Source: Pseudoalteromonas apostichopi
GTDB taxonomy: Bacteria > Pseudomonadota > Gammaproteobacteria > Enterobacterales > Alteromonadaceae
Direction: 5' to 3'
DNA length: 64,000 nucleotides
NCBI RefSeq assembly: GCF_030297135.1
Contig: NZ_AP028065.1
Coordinates: 930,001-994,000, forward strand
Shown: in pieces, positions 25,727-36,243 of the stretch
Layout: each line of letters begins with the position of its first letter
How positions within the stretch are numbered: position 1 is the stretch's first letter
Notes under the pieces: model-generated
The model's input: the letters and a program-made list of their open reading frames with translations, nothing else
What the model was told of the DNA's origin: nothing
Database searches by the model: none
Made by a program: the position numbers and the translations under genes

Positions 25727-27571
25727 CTATAAACTACCGCGAGCAAACTTAAATGCGGCGGCTTGCTGCGCCTGTTTAACCAAATAAAATGCTTCTTTTA
25801 ATTGATGTCGTTCCAATGAATTCAAAGCATTTGGGTTAATGCAGTTGCTAGGCAACCCCTCTTCGTTAATTTGTGTACCTAAACGCAACTGAGTTAAAAA
25901 GCGCCAACAATCTTTTAAGTTATAAAGGTCATCTTTATTAAGTAGTGAAAACTTCATTAATGCATCAATACGCTCTTGGGTATTAGCGCGCTGAATACCT
26001 GCTTTGAGAGAATATAAACGTACTATGTCGTTGATTATCACCACACCGCGTTTTTTTAAGTCGAGATACTTATGCTGCTTTTCGTCTTTCTCTAATTTAA
26101 ATTGATTAAACAAACCAATAGGCACAGGGGTATTTTTAATGTCGCTCGCCATGGCCGCATAGAATAAGTCATTTTTAGAAATGCGCTTTAACTGCTCACA
26201 AAAGCGCTCATACAAAGTAGTTGAGCCTTCAATAAAACGTAAGTCAAAAAATATCTTACAATTAAGCATCGCCTCTGGAGTCGGTGAGGTGATCCACTTA
26301 TAAAATTTATTGCTCCACGCGCTTATTCCCATTCGACACTCAGAGTTGCTCGCCATAATATTGCCAGGACAACGCTTTATACCGCACTCGATTAAATGCT
26401 CACAAACATATTCGCCCATGCGTTTAAAGTACGCTTGTTGCTCTTCAGTTAAATCATCTGGTAGCAACAGACCATTATCTTGGTCTGAATGGAGTGTCTG
26501 CTCTTCTCGTGCTTGAGAGCCAAAACAGATAAAGCTAAAGCTGGTTGGTGCAGCACCATTATCTTCTTGAAACAAACGAATCAAGCGCGAAGTCAGCGCA
26601 TCGGTTAAGCCACTTAATAACTTACCAATTAAGGAGATGTCATCAATATTGTTCGAAAAGCCTTTTAATAAACCGGGTATCTCTTGCGAATAACGTTTTA
26701 AATCAACCACACTATGTGCTTTATAAATTCGCCCAATCAATTGCACTGGGTCGCTTTTTTGCTGCCGCAGCAAATCGGTACTGGTGAGCATACCAAGTGG
26801 TTTGTGATATTCATCAAGCACTGGTAGATGGTGAATATTGTGTTTAAGCATTAAGTGTAAAGCAGAAAACACGCGATTATTTTCAAAAATAAACTTGGGC
26901 TTACAAGTCATGATACTGCTAACAGGCTCTTGTGGGTCAACCTCATCTGCCAATACGCGGTTACGTAAGTCTCTGTCGGTGACAACCCCAACGAGGCGAT
27001 CATGTTCAGTTAACATAATCGACGAAACCCCCTGTTGTTTCATTTTTTTAGCAGTTTGACGAATACTTGCATCTGGCGCCAAGGTAACGGCCTTACGATT
27101 CATCAATTCGCAGATTTTTTTCTCGGACCAACTTTCGTTTTGACTCTTATAATGGGACGACAATAAACGGTTTTTATGGGCGCGAACAAAGTACTGCTCA
27201 AATACCTTGTACTCACGGCGTAAATAATCAAATGCCGCTTGGTTTAACATGTAAACAATGCCTTCCTTTTGCACTGAAATGCTATTTTGAATCGCTTCGC
27301 CAGTTAACAGTGAAGGAAAACCAAAGTAATCGCCACTCGATAACTTAGTGATCACATCTCCTTTTGGGTCAACTAAATCGTAATCGCCAGAACGAATTAA
27401 AAATAATCTTAAGTTATCTGAACTTAACCACTGGTTTTGATTTTCTCGGGTCAGATAAATAATATCGAGATGGTTAACAAAGTACTCGCATGCAGCGCTA
27501 TCAAGCTGATTAAATGGCGTTTGTTGCATCACAAATTGGGCGACTTCCTGTTGCTCGGTATTCATGGTCAT
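25727..27571 (-). CDS. cNMP-binding, CBS and DUF294 nucleotidyltransferase-like protein
   Basis: The 614-residue cytoplasmic protein has four parts: an N-terminal cyclic-nucleotide-binding-type domain (about residues 15-130), a tandem CBS pair (about 155-275, with GVSSIMLTEHDRLVGVVTDRDL and HHLPVLDEYHKPLGMLTSTDLL), a DUF294 nucleotidyltransferase-like domain with GSQAREEQTLHSDQDNGLLL, and a DUF294 C-terminal helical domain. The GS...D.D arrangement resembles the GlnD nucleotidyltransferase core. A signalling role responding to adenylates is inferred. The gene sits next to the symporter but a strong terminator separates them. Confidence 0.88.
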   Translation of the reverse strand: MTMNTEQQEVAQFVMQQTPFNQLDSAACEYFVNHLDIIYLTRENQNQWLSSDNLRLFLIRSGDYDLVDPKGDVITKLSSGDYFGFPSLLTGEAIQNSISVQKEGIVYMLNQAAFDYLRREYKVFEQYFVRAHKNRLLSSHYKSQNESWSEKKICELMNRKAVTLAPDASIRQTAKKMKQQGVSSIMLTEHDRLVGVVTDRDLRNRVLADEVDPQEPVSSIMTCKPKFIFENNRVFSALHLMLKHNIHHLPVLDEYHKPLGMLTSTDLLRQQKSDPVQLIGRIYKAHSVVDLKRYSQEIPGLLKGFSNNIDDISLIGKLLSGLTDALTSRLIRLFQEDNGAAPTSFSFICFGSQAREEQTLHSDQDNGLLLPDDLTEEQQAYFKRMGEYVCEHLIECGIKRCPGNIMASNSECRMGISAWSNKFYKWITSPTPEAMLNCKIFFDLRFIEGSTTLYERFCEQLKRISKNDLFYAAMASDIKNTPVPIGLFNQFKLEKDEKQHKYLDLKKRGVVIINDIVRLYSLKAGIQRANTQERIDALMKFSLLNKDDLYNLKDCWRFLTQLRLGTQINEEGLPSNCINPNALNSLERHQLKEAFYLVKQAQQAAAFKFARGSL

Positions 27572-27623
27572 TCTCGCTATAGAATAGAGACAATATCTAC
27601 ACTACCCCTGTTTGAAATAAATA

Positions 27624-27649
27624 AAAAGCCCGACTTAAGTCGGGCTTTT
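27624..27649. terminator. Terminator between symporter and DUF294 gene
   Basis: AAAAGCCCGACTT and AAGTCGGGCTTTT make a perfect 26-bp palindrome, ending the symporter transcript on the minus strand. Confidence 0.85.
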
Positions 27650-27684
27650 GAACTTCAAGAGTGTGTTCTCATAAAATGGTTTTA

Positions 27685-29409
27685 TTAGTGCGCGTGTGCT
27701 GCGCTCGAACCTTTAGGGTTACGGATACCTTCGACCATTTCTTGGATTTCAACCGGTGTTTCAGCTGTTAGTTTAAGTACGATACCTGCAACTACAAAGT
27801 TAACAATCATACCAACTAGACCGATACCCTCAGGTGAGATACCAAATAACCAGTGTGCCGGTGCATTCAATTCAGGGCTTACGAACTTGAAGTAGATAAT
27901 ATAAGCCGCTGTGAATGTAATACCTGTCACCATACCCGCAATCGCACCTTCTTTATTCATCTTCTTAGAGAAGATACCCATAATGATTGCAGGGAAGAAG
28001 CTCGCCGCTGCTAAGCCGAAGGCAAAGGCAACAACCGAGGCCACGAACCCTGGCGGGTTAATACCAAAGTAAGCTGAAATAACAATCGCTATCATCGCTG
28101 CTAAGCGCGCAGCAAGTAGCTCTTGTTTGTCGCTAATATCTGGTTTTAAGGTACGTTTTAATAAATCGTGTGATACCGAGGTCGAGATTACCAATAGTAA
28201 GCCTGCGGTTGTTGATAGCGCTGCTGCGATACCGCCTGCTGCTACTAATGCAATCACCCATGCTGGTAAGTCTGCAATCTCAGGGTTTGCAAGTACCATG
28301 ATGTCGCGGTCAACTTTAACTTCGTTTGCGCTGTTTGGATCCTCAATCTTACCTGCTGAGTAGAACATTTTGCCGTCACCATTTTTATCGTTAAAGGTGA
28401 TTAAGCCTGTTCTTTCCCAATTTTTAACCCATGCTGGTGCTTCTGCGTACTCTGTACCGCTACCGTCTTTACCGTTAATTGTATCAATCATGTTTACACG
28501 AGCGAATGACGCTACAGCAGGTGCTGTTGTATAAACGATTGCAATGAAAACAAGTGTCCATGCAGCTGAGATACGCGTGTCTTTAACACGAGGAACAGTG
28601 AAGAAACGAACGATTACATGCGGTAAACCTGCAGTACCCACCATTAACGCGCCAGTGATTGCGAATACATCAATCATGCTCTTCGAGCCTTCAGTGTATT
28701 GCGCAAAGCCGAGCTCGGTACTGAGTCCATCTAGTTTATCGAGTACAAACTGTCCTGAGCCATCGCTAAGCGTTGCACCAAAACCTGTTTGTGGGAAGAA
28801 GTGACCTGTCATCATCATTGAAATGAAGATTGCTGGGACAAGGTAAGCAAATACTAATACACAGTACTGAGCTACTTGCGTATAAGTAATCCCCTTCATA
28901 CCGCCTAATACAGCGTAGAAGAATACAATCACCATACCAATGTAAACACCGGTCTCAATATCTACTTCTAAGAAGCGAGAGAAAACCACACCTACACCAC
29001 GCATTTGACCTGCGATGTATGTGAAACAAATAAAGATGGCACATAAAATTGCAACAACACGTGCAGCTTGTGAGTAGTAACGGTCACCAATGAAATCTGG
29101 TACCGTGAACTTACCAAACTTACGTAGGTAAGGAGCTAAACAAAGTGCAAGTAGTACATAACCACCTGTCCAACCCATTAGATATACACCACCGTCATAA
29201 CCCGCAAACGAGATAATACCCGCCATTGAGATAAACGATGCCGCACTCATCCAGTCAGCAGCGGTTGCCATACCATTTGCCAGCGGCGGTACACCACCCC
29301 CTGCAACATAGAATTCATTTGTTGACCCAGCACGAGCCCAGATTGCGATGCCGATATAAAGCGCGAAGCTTAAACCGACGATAATAAACGTGAGTGTTTG
29401 AACATCCAT
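27685..29409 (-). CDS. Sodium:solute symporter, probable acetate/monocarboxylate importer
   Basis: The 574-residue protein is an SLC5/SSS-family transporter with about 13 membrane helices; conserved pieces are FYVAGGGVPPLANGMATAADWMSAASF and GAVLVGTAGLPH-type sequence (GALMVGTAGLPHVIVRFF). A long extracytoplasmic insertion (about residues 300-375) is typical of the VC_2705-like branch paired with DUF4212. It would import small carboxylates with sodium. ActP is a relative but not clearly the same protein. DUF4212 lies 10 bases upstream in the operon. Proximity to CrbS and acs supports acetate uptake, which is inference. Confidence 0.85.
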   Translation of the reverse strand: MDVQTLTFIIVGLSFALYIGIAIWARAGSTNEFYVAGGGVPPLANGMATAADWMSAASFISMAGIISFAGYDGGVYLMGWTGGYVLLALCLAPYLRKFGKFTVPDFIGDRYYSQAARVVAILCAIFICFTYIAGQMRGVGVVFSRFLEVDIETGVYIGMVIVFFYAVLGGMKGITYTQVAQYCVLVFAYLVPAIFISMMMTGHFFPQTGFGATLSDGSGQFVLDKLDGLSTELGFAQYTEGSKSMIDVFAITGALMVGTAGLPHVIVRFFTVPRVKDTRISAAWTLVFIAIVYTTAPAVASFARVNMIDTINGKDGSGTEYAEAPAWVKNWERTGLITFNDKNGDGKMFYSAGKIEDPNSANEVKVDRDIMVLANPEIADLPAWVIALVAAGGIAAALSTTAGLLLVISTSVSHDLLKRTLKPDISDKQELLAARLAAMIAIVISAYFGINPPGFVASVVAFAFGLAAASFFPAIIMGIFSKKMNKEGAIAGMVTGITFTAAYIIYFKFVSPELNAPAHWLFGISPEGIGLVGMIVNFVVAGIVLKLTAETPVEIQEMVEGIRNPKGSSAAHAH

Positions 29410-29419
29410 TGCTTAGCTC

Positions 29420-29683
29420 CTATTCGTCTACGCCGTATTTTTTATCTAACGTATTCATTTTGAAAACGTAAACAAAAATCAAAGCAACAAAGGTGTAAAT
29501 AGCGCCTTGCTGGGAGAACCAGAAGCCGAGTTTAAACCCAAAGAAACGTACCTCGTTAAGTACGTCTACCAGTAAAATGCCGAAGCCAAATGACACGACA
29601 AACCAAATTGCTAATAATTTAAATAGCAGTGCGAGGTTTTCCGCCCAATAAGCTTTTGCTTGTTCTTCATCTTTAAAAGCCAT
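29420..29683 (-). CDS. DUF4212 membrane partner of the symporter
   Basis: The 87-residue protein has two hydrophobic helices (about residues 15-40 and 53-77). It has the DUF4212 pattern AYWAENLALLFKLLAIWFVVSF, shortened here, and ends in a charged tail (MNTLDKKYGVDE). This family is found next to VC_2705-type solute symporters and is assumed to be an accessory subunit. It is the first gene of a two-gene operon. Confidence 0.85.
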   Translation of the reverse strand: MAFKDEEQAKAYWAENLALLFKLLAIWFVVSFGFGILLVDVLNEVRFFGFKLGFWFSQQGAIYTFVALIFVYVFKMNTLDKKYGVDE

Positions 29684-30070
29684 TTTTTATCCCCTTATGC
29701 ATTACAAAAAAGTAATGAGTGGTATTAGTTGTCATTAACTAAGTTAGCAAGGGTTCTGATTTATGGAATTGAGACCATAGTCGTAACAGCTAGTTTACGT
29801 TTACGTAAACTGCAGAACACCATTTGTTAACAAACAGTAAAAAACAATATTTAACAATGACTTAACCTACAAAGATAAATTTACGAAATAGCGAAAATAG
29901 TAAAAACGAATGATCTGCGACATTAGTCTAATAACAACACAAAAAACAACACTATTTATTAAATATCAATAACTTGTATTTTATTAATAATTATTGCAAA
30001 AAATCTTGCCATCGAAATCGCTCATAATTCTGGTAAGGTAGTGTTATTACAATAATTACTGAATTTAAAC
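29684..30070. promoter_or_regulatory. Divergent control region between DUF4212-symporter and crbS-like genes
   Basis: AGTTTACG (29792-29799) and CGTAAACT (29804-29811) form a 20-bp inverted repeat, an operator-like site. The shape recalls LiuR- or PsrA/FadR-class motifs, but I cannot assign it. TTAGTCTAATA lies at about 29923-29933 and recurs before acs. The rest is very AT-rich with no ORF. Confidence 0.5.
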
Positions 30071-33000
30071 ATGACAGCTGCGCTTTTATTTGTTGCACTC
30101 GCCTATATTGGCGTGTTGTTTTGGTTGGCAAATTGGGGAGACAAAACCACTCCTCTTGCAAAAAGAATTAGTCACCACCCATTTGTTTATTCTTTTTCAT
30201 TAGGAATTTACTGTACATCTTGGACTTATTACGGTTCGGTCGGAACAGCAGCCACCAGCAGTTGGAATTACTTACCTATATTAATTGGCCCTGCGCTGTT
30301 ATTTTTCTTCGGCCAAGGATTTTTACGCAAATTAGTATTAGTAAGTAAAAAGCAAAATATCACCACCATCGCCGACTTTATTTCAGCTCGCTATGGTAAG
30401 CGGCAAACCACCGCCATTATGGTGACGATTATCGCTTTATTAGCGACGATTCCGTATATCGCACTCCAATTAAAAGCACTTAGCAGCAGCTTCTTGCTGT
30501 TACAAAACGACAATCGTATCTCCGGCTCTATGCTGGCACTTTCAGCAACACTCATCATGGCAATGTTTGCGATATTCTTTGGCACTCGTAAGGTGGATGT
30601 AACCGAATATCGCTCAGGGCTGATGCTTGCTGTTGCCTTTGAATCTATGATTAAACTACTGGCTTTAGTGGCCGTTGCTGGGCTTGCCTTATACACATTA
30701 TTTAATTTAAGTACGGTGCAAACCGAGCAGCTAACGGGCTCTATTTGGCAGCACTGGCAGAACTTCGACTTTTTTAGTTTTAACTTTATTGGCCAATCAC
30801 TAATGGCGGCAGCAGCGATTATCTGTTTACCAAGGCAATTCCACGTTACGGTGGTCGATAACCAAGATAAACGCCACCTTTATACTGCCCGCTGGGCATT
30901 CCCACTTTATTTGTTGCTTACAGCAGCAATGATTTTTCCTATTGCCACTGCAGCTATACACCCAGGCATTGGCAGTGGTTTTTCACCTGATAGCTTTGTG
31001 TTAGCACTGCCGCTAATGCACGAGAACGCTTTTTTAACGACCTTTGTATTTATTGGTGGTCTATCTGCGGCGACGGCGATGATTGTAGTAGCCACACTCA
31101 CACTCAGCACCATGATCTCAAATGATGTGGTGTTGCCGTTAATGCTGCGTCGTAAGTTTAAACGTAACCTCATCACCAGCAGCTATAAGTCACAAATTCT
31201 CTTAGTAAGACGCTTCACAATTGCTGGTATTTTGATTTTGTCGTATTTCTACCAGCAATGGTTTGGCCATGGTAAAGCACTCGCTAGTATGGGTTTAGTC
31301 GCCTTTTCTTTGGTATCACAATTACTCCCAGCCATTGTTGGTGGCTTATATTGGCGAAAAGGTCATGCTTATGGAGTTTATGCCGGATTATTAGCAGGCT
31401 TCATTTGTTGGGTCTTGTTCTTAATGCTGCCTATTTTAGATGCGGGTAATAGCCTAAACGCAGAGCTGCAACAAACACTTATTACTCGTGGCACCCTAAT
31501 CGCTTTATTTGCAAATATAGGTTGTTACATTAGTTTTTCGCTCGGAGCGGATGAACGTTTAATTGATAAAATTCAAGCAGCTGCTTTTGTTAATCCTAAA
31601 GAGCAAGCAGTATTCGCAAGACGCTTAAATAAAAACGTTAAAGCCACTGTTTATGACTTTAAAGTGCTGCTACAAACCTTCTTAGGTGTGCAGCGCTCAC
31701 AACAAGTATTGGCTCACTTTGCGTTATCCAATAACTTAGATGATAACAACGCACACCCAGAGCCTGAGTTTATCGCTTATTGTGAACGTGCCTTAACCGG
31801 TGTGCTTGGTGCATCTTCAGCACAAGCGCTGATCCACACGGTTGCTTCTGGTAAACGCATGGCCTTTGAAGAAGTCGTTAACTTTTTTGATGAAACCACG
31901 CAAGCTCTGCAATTTAACCAAAACTTACTATTTACCTCTCTTGAAAACCTCAGTCATGGTATTTCGGTTGTTGATAAAGAACTGAATTTGGTGGCATGGA
32001 ATAAACGCTACGCAGAGATGTTTGCCTACCCAGATGACTTTCTCGAAGTCGGCCAACCTATTGAAGACGTGCTCAGATACAATGCCGAGCGCGGCGAATG
32101 TGGCCCAGGTGAAGTTGAGCGTCATGTAGAAAAACGTGTACAGCACCTTAAAAATGGCACGCCCCATCACTTTATTCGCCATCGCCGCAATGGCCAAGTG
32201 TTCGAAATGATAGGTAACCCACTGCCAGATGGCGGCTTTGTAACAAGTTTCTCTGATATCACCACGCATATCGAAACACAAAATGCACTTGAAGAAGTAA
32301 ACATGGATCTTGAAAACCGCATTGAAGCGCGTACTCAAGAAATTCGTACTATCAATAAAGATTTACAAGCACAAATCGATAGCCGGGTACAAACTGAGCA
32401 AGCACTTACTTTAGCTAAAAAAGAGGCAGAGCAAGCCAATGATAGTAAAACGCGCTTTCTGGCCTTAGCTAGCCACGATATTTTACAACCGCTGAATGCG
32501 GCGCGCCTGTACCTTGCCGCTATAGATGATAAAACCCTTTCGAGTAACAACCTAAACAACTTTGAAAAGCTTGGTGCTAGTTTAGATTCGACGGTGCATT
32601 TAATGTCGGCACTTTTAGAAATCGCTAAGCTAGAGCAAGGGGCAATGACCCCTACCCCGCGTCACTTTAGTATTGATGACATACTTGCCCCGCTGAAAAA
32701 TGAATACGCTATTATGTCGAGCGAAAAAGGTTTAAAACTGACAATACGTTCACAGGGGATTATCGTTCACAGTGATATCACTTACCTACGCCGAATTATT
32801 CAAAACTTGGTTTCAAATGCAGTTAAATACACCGAGAGTGGTCGAGTTTTAATTGCTTGTCGCAAACGTAAACATCATTTACGCATTGAAGTATGGGATA
32901 CAGGTCCTGGTATTAGTGAGGTAGAGCAAGCAAAAATCTTCAATGACTTTTATCGTATTGAAGCCGGTGATAACAAAGGAGTTGGTCTTGGCTTAGGGGT

Positions 33001-33511
33001 AGTAAAACGAATGGCTGACTTACTCTCTTTACGTTTAGATGTAAGCTCAACACCAGGAAAAGGTAGCCGCTTTAGTATTGAAGTGCCTTATGGTGAAAGC
33101 CAATTTATCCAACAAAAAGATACTCCTAAGAAAGGTGTTGAGAATCGCAGCGCAATGAACATTATTGCGGTTGATGATGACCCGGAAAACCTTAATGCTA
33201 TGGCAAGCCTATTACAAAAATGGCAGGCAAATTATCAACTATTTGATCAAGTTGAGACCGTGATGGCCTATGCCAAAGAGCACCGTGCGCCAGATGTGAT
33301 TTTAATGGATTATCAGCTTGGCCATGATTGCGATGGTATTACGCTTATTAAAACTCTAAGAGAAATCTGGCAAAGCCCAGTACCGGCAATTTTAATCACA
33401 GCAGTACGTGATGAAGCGCTAAAGCAGCAAACCAAAAAAGAGCAAATTCATTACCTTAGTAAGCCTGTTAAGCCCGCTAAACTAAAGGCACTGCTTAACC
33501 ACAGTGCTTAA
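30071..33511 (+). CDS. crbS: CrbS-type hybrid histidine kinase with SLC5 transporter domain
   Basis: The 1146-residue protein joins a sodium:solute symporter-like domain of about 13 helices (about residues 1-490), a short STAC-like linker (about 510-560), a PAS domain (about 617-730, GISVVDKELNLVAWN), a coiled coil, a HisKA box with ASHDILQPLNAARLY (His near 802), an ATPase domain (NLVSNAVKYT, DTGPGI, GVGLGLGVV) and a C-terminal receiver (about 1028-1146, MDYQLG). This is the architecture of CrbS, the acetate-switch kinase of Vibrio cholerae. The crbR and acs homologues lie 5 to 10 kb away. It is transcribed divergently from the symporter pair. Confidence 0.88.
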   Translation: MTAALLFVALAYIGVLFWLANWGDKTTPLAKRISHHPFVYSFSLGIYCTSWTYYGSVGTAATSSWNYLPILIGPALLFFFGQGFLRKLVLVSKKQNITTIADFISARYGKRQTTAIMVTIIALLATIPYIALQLKALSSSFLLLQNDNRISGSMLALSATLIMAMFAIFFGTRKVDVTEYRSGLMLAVAFESMIKLLALVAVAGLALYTLFNLSTVQTEQLTGSIWQHWQNFDFFSFNFIGQSLMAAAAIICLPRQFHVTVVDNQDKRHLYTARWAFPLYLLLTAAMIFPIATAAIHPGIGSGFSPDSFVLALPLMHENAFLTTFVFIGGLSAATAMIVVATLTLSTMISNDVVLPLMLRRKFKRNLITSSYKSQILLVRRFTIAGILILSYFYQQWFGHGKALASMGLVAFSLVSQLLPAIVGGLYWRKGHAYGVYAGLLAGFICWVLFLMLPILDAGNSLNAELQQTLITRGTLIALFANIGCYISFSLGADERLIDKIQAAAFVNPKEQAVFARRLNKNVKATVYDFKVLLQTFLGVQRSQQVLAHFALSNNLDDNNAHPEPEFIAYCERALTGVLGASSAQALIHTVASGKRMAFEEVVNFFDETTQALQFNQNLLFTSLENLSHGISVVDKELNLVAWNKRYAEMFAYPDDFLEVGQPIEDVLRYNAERGECGPGEVERHVEKRVQHLKNGTPHHFIRHRRNGQVFEMIGNPLPDGGFVTSFSDITTHIETQNALEEVNMDLENRIEARTQEIRTINKDLQAQIDSRVQTEQALTLAKKEAEQANDSKTRFLALASHDILQPLNAARLYLAAIDDKTLSSNNLNNFEKLGASLDSTVHLMSALLEIAKLEQGAMTPTPRHFSIDDILAPLKNEYAIMSSEKGLKLTIRSQGIIVHSDITYLRRIIQNLVSNAVKYTESGRVLIACRKRKHHLRIEVWDTGPGISEVEQAKIFNDFYRIEAGDNKGVGLGLGVVKRMADLLSLRLDVSSTPGKGSRFSIEVPYGESQFIQQKDTPKKGVENRSAMNIIAVDDDPENLNAMASLLQKWQANYQLFDQVETVMAYAKEHRAPDVILMDYQLGHDCDGITLIKTLREIWQSPVPAILITAVRDEALKQQTKKEQIHYLSKPVKPAKLKALLNHSA

Positions 33512-33533
33512 CCAAAGTTTTTAACAACATCGA

Positions 33534-33564
33534 TTTAAGGCAAAGCTGAGGGCTTTGCCTTAAA
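33534..33564. terminator. Bidirectional terminator, 13-bp stem
   Basis: TTTAAGGCAAAGC and GCTTTGCCTTAAA form a perfect 13-bp stem with a 5-base loop, followed by a T tract. It lies between the convergent crbS-like and DUF2339 genes and includes the DUF2339 stop. Confidence 0.85.
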
Positions 33565-36138
33565 TTTTTGGAACAACCAACTAAGTGCAACTAGCGATAA
33601 GCCTAAACCGATAAACGAAATAGCACGCAGTAACCCGGTTAAGTTTGCCATATCAACCAAGAACACTTTTAATACCACCAGCGCCAATATCCCTAGGCCG
33701 AACTTTTGTAATACCGTAATGGTTTTTAACTGCCCTACCACGACTACCAAAGCACCGATGATAAGCCAAGCTAAAGAATAACTGTAAAGCTCTGCATCTG
33801 AGGTCGGCAAAGCAAGATTTATAAATTCTCCTTGCCAGTTGTGGCGAATTTCCGCATTGATGTATAACACACTCAACACACCTGAAAATACTGTAAACAG
33901 CTTATGCAAATAGCGCTGAGATTTTGTCAGTTGGCTTGCCCAAATTGCAATACTAGCAGGAACTAACCAGAGTAAGAGTAACCAGTTAACAATCGGCCAA
34001 CTGCCTATATTTATCGGCTCAAAAAACGGATTTACAGCGGTAAAGCTTTTCAGTACGAGCAAGCCACTCAATGTTAATAAAGCAAAACCTGCAACTTCAT
34101 AAAGTTTACCTAATTGCTCAGTAAATCGTGAACGCATTAGGTAGACACATCCCAATATTCCCCAGTTACAAGTCAGCAAAATATATTCATACACAGACAA
34201 TTCCGCAAAGTCAGGATAGTGCCCTACCAACTGATAGCTCGTCTCTGTGGTAATAAATAAAGCGATACAATGAAGCATGGCACCTTCTAGCCAAACGCGA
34301 ACAGTTTGCTGCTGCCAGTGCCTTGCTGCCATGTAAAATAAGCCTGCACATACAGGGTACACAACTAAACTCCAATGCATCCCGAGCAACAGCGCATCAC
34401 TGTAGTCAGCTGACCAAGGAGCAAAGCTTAACCTAACAAGTAAAGCGCCAACTAAGCCTTTAAGGGGCCAAGTAGGAATACTGAGTTTATGTTTATTGAC
34501 ATAAAAACTGACTAACAACACTTGCGCAGCAAGCGCTAAGCTTAAGCTGCTACCCTCTAATAGCATGGTTAACGCTAAACTAATGTTGGCATTACCACCA
34601 AGCCAGTAACTAAATACCTGCATTGGATTTGTACTATTGATTGATAACTTAAATAGCCAAGCAGATAGTGCCAATAATACAAAGCACCAAACCGGATACG
34701 CCGTCATCAAGGCATGATCGGGAGTAATGACATATAAGCAACTAATAATCACAAAGCCTGAAAGTGAAGCGAGTAAAGCAAAACCTAAGCGTTTAGGGTA
34801 TTTTCGACCAAACAAAAACCCATAACCAGCAAACAAAGCAATAAAAAATAGCCCTGCTCCATAATTTTTTCTAAAAACAAAAAGCTGCTCAGAATAATCT
34901 ACTGCATTGTATTGCCCTGTAAGCAAGCACACCACACTCACTACAGCTATTATCAGCCAGTGATCCCATACACTGTTTTTTAATACCAAAAACAACAGTA
35001 AAGCCACTAACGACAACATACTAAGCTGCCAGGTTAGTAGCTGGTTACTGCTTATGAGTAAAAGATAAAGTGGCATGACAACAGCTAATAACAGAAGGTT
35101 ATCGGGCAGTTGTTTCAGTAGCGTTTTAAAGCGGTGTGGGCGGTATTCAACTTGTTTAATAGTCAGCCCTAAGCGTGGAATCGCAATTAACAATACAATG
35201 CTAAACAGCGCATAAAGATTAATAAACCAGTGCAGGTTTTTCGCTGCACTCATTGCAACCAAGCAATACCAGCCTAAATGCCCCGCCCATAACAGATACC
35301 ACAACCAATGCCGTTTTACGTAATGTGCGACTAGCGAAGCTGATACACTGACAAAAGCAACATAAGTAAGGAGTGCAACAAAGTCATTACTCCCAGTATC
35401 TACCCATACAGGCACACTGTAAGCGCCAATAATACCAATTACAGCCAGCACGGGGCCAAAACGTAATGCCATCCAGCTTGCAGCCAAAGAGACCAAGGTT
35501 AAAATGCTAAATGCTGGTAAGGCTTGTAGTAAGCCATAATGGCTGTAGGCTAGTAAGGTCAATGCAAAACAACTAATAAAGCCGCCACTTGCCAGCGCCG
35601 CGGGAATATAGTTGCTAAACCCATCTAAGATAATACCTTTACGATGTAAAACCTCAGCCGCGACAATTAAGCTCAAACCAAAAATAGCGCCAAGTATGAG
35701 TCGCATGGTTTCGGATAATAAACCGGCTTCAAGTGAATAGCGGGCCAAAAAGATACCACCAAAGGCAAGAGCAACCGCTCCTACCCAAGTTAGCCAATTG
35801 GCTTTAATTTGTGTAACGAGTTGGCTAACTAGCGGATTAAAAGTTGCAGGCTTGGGTTTCGTTTGCTGTGGCTTTTTAGCCATTGCCTCACTTGGCTTAT
35901 TAATGGCTTCAGGCTTTGGTTCTAGTTTTGAAGTGTCGGTCAGATCTTCGTTTAAACTATCAAACGAATTTACAGTATTTGCTTGTGAATTATGAATATA
36001 TGGCGCGTTAAGTTTTATTCGAAGAGCAGCCACTTCTCGCTTCAAACTAGACAGTTGAAAAAAGGCAATAATGCCAGCAATTGAGCCACCTACAACAACT
36101 AATGCTAGTAATATTAGTAACGCAATACCGTCGTCCAT
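33535..36138 (-). CDS. DUF2339 polytopic membrane protein
   Basis: From ATG at 36138, with GGAG upstream, the product is 867 residues; an upstream start at 36174 adds twelve residues before the first helix and is less likely. One N-terminal helix is followed by a coiled-coil stretch (SSLKREVAALRIKL), a proline- and lysine-rich linker (about residues 75-105), and then more than 20 membrane helices. The segment NWLTWVGAVALAFGGIFLARYS is typical of DUF2339. The family has no established function. The gene is transcribed alone. Confidence 0.85.
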   Translation of the reverse strand: MDDGIALLILLALVVVGGSIAGIIAFFQLSSLKREVAALRIKLNAPYIHNSQANTVNSFDSLNEDLTDTSKLEPKPEAINKPSEAMAKKPQQTKPKPATFNPLVSQLVTQIKANWLTWVGAVALAFGGIFLARYSLEAGLLSETMRLILGAIFGLSLIVAAEVLHRKGIILDGFSNYIPAALASGGFISCFALTLLAYSHYGLLQALPAFSILTLVSLAASWMALRFGPVLAVIGIIGAYSVPVWVDTGSNDFVALLTYVAFVSVSASLVAHYVKRHWLWYLLWAGHLGWYCLVAMSAAKNLHWFINLYALFSIVLLIAIPRLGLTIKQVEYRPHRFKTLLKQLPDNLLLLAVVMPLYLLLISSNQLLTWQLSMLSLVALLLFLVLKNSVWDHWLIIAVVSVVCLLTGQYNAVDYSEQLFVFRKNYGAGLFFIALFAGYGFLFGRKYPKRLGFALLASLSGFVIISCLYVITPDHALMTAYPVWCFVLLALSAWLFKLSINSTNPMQVFSYWLGGNANISLALTMLLEGSSLSLALAAQVLLVSFYVNKHKLSIPTWPLKGLVGALLVRLSFAPWSADYSDALLLGMHWSLVVYPVCAGLFYMAARHWQQQTVRVWLEGAMLHCIALFITTETSYQLVGHYPDFAELSVYEYILLTCNWGILGCVYLMRSRFTEQLGKLYEVAGFALLTLSGLLVLKSFTAVNPFFEPINIGSWPIVNWLLLLWLVPASIAIWASQLTKSQRYLHKLFTVFSGVLSVLYINAEIRHNWQGEFINLALPTSDAELYSYSLAWLIIGALVVVVGQLKTITVLQKFGLGILALVVLKVFLVDMANLTGLLRAISFIGLGLSLVALSWLFQKFKAKPSALP

Positions 36139-36243
36139 ACTCACTCCATGTGTACGCTTTAAACAAAAAAGCAAAAACCTTAATTGTTTATATAATAAAC
36201 ACTTAGCAAGAGTAAAGAAACAACGATATTGCGTTCAAGCCGG

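Noticed and set aside
31928..32338. 136-codon open frame on the minus strand inside the CrbS-like kinase
   Set aside because: It lies opposite the PAS and linker region of a convincing kinase and shows no protein-family signal.
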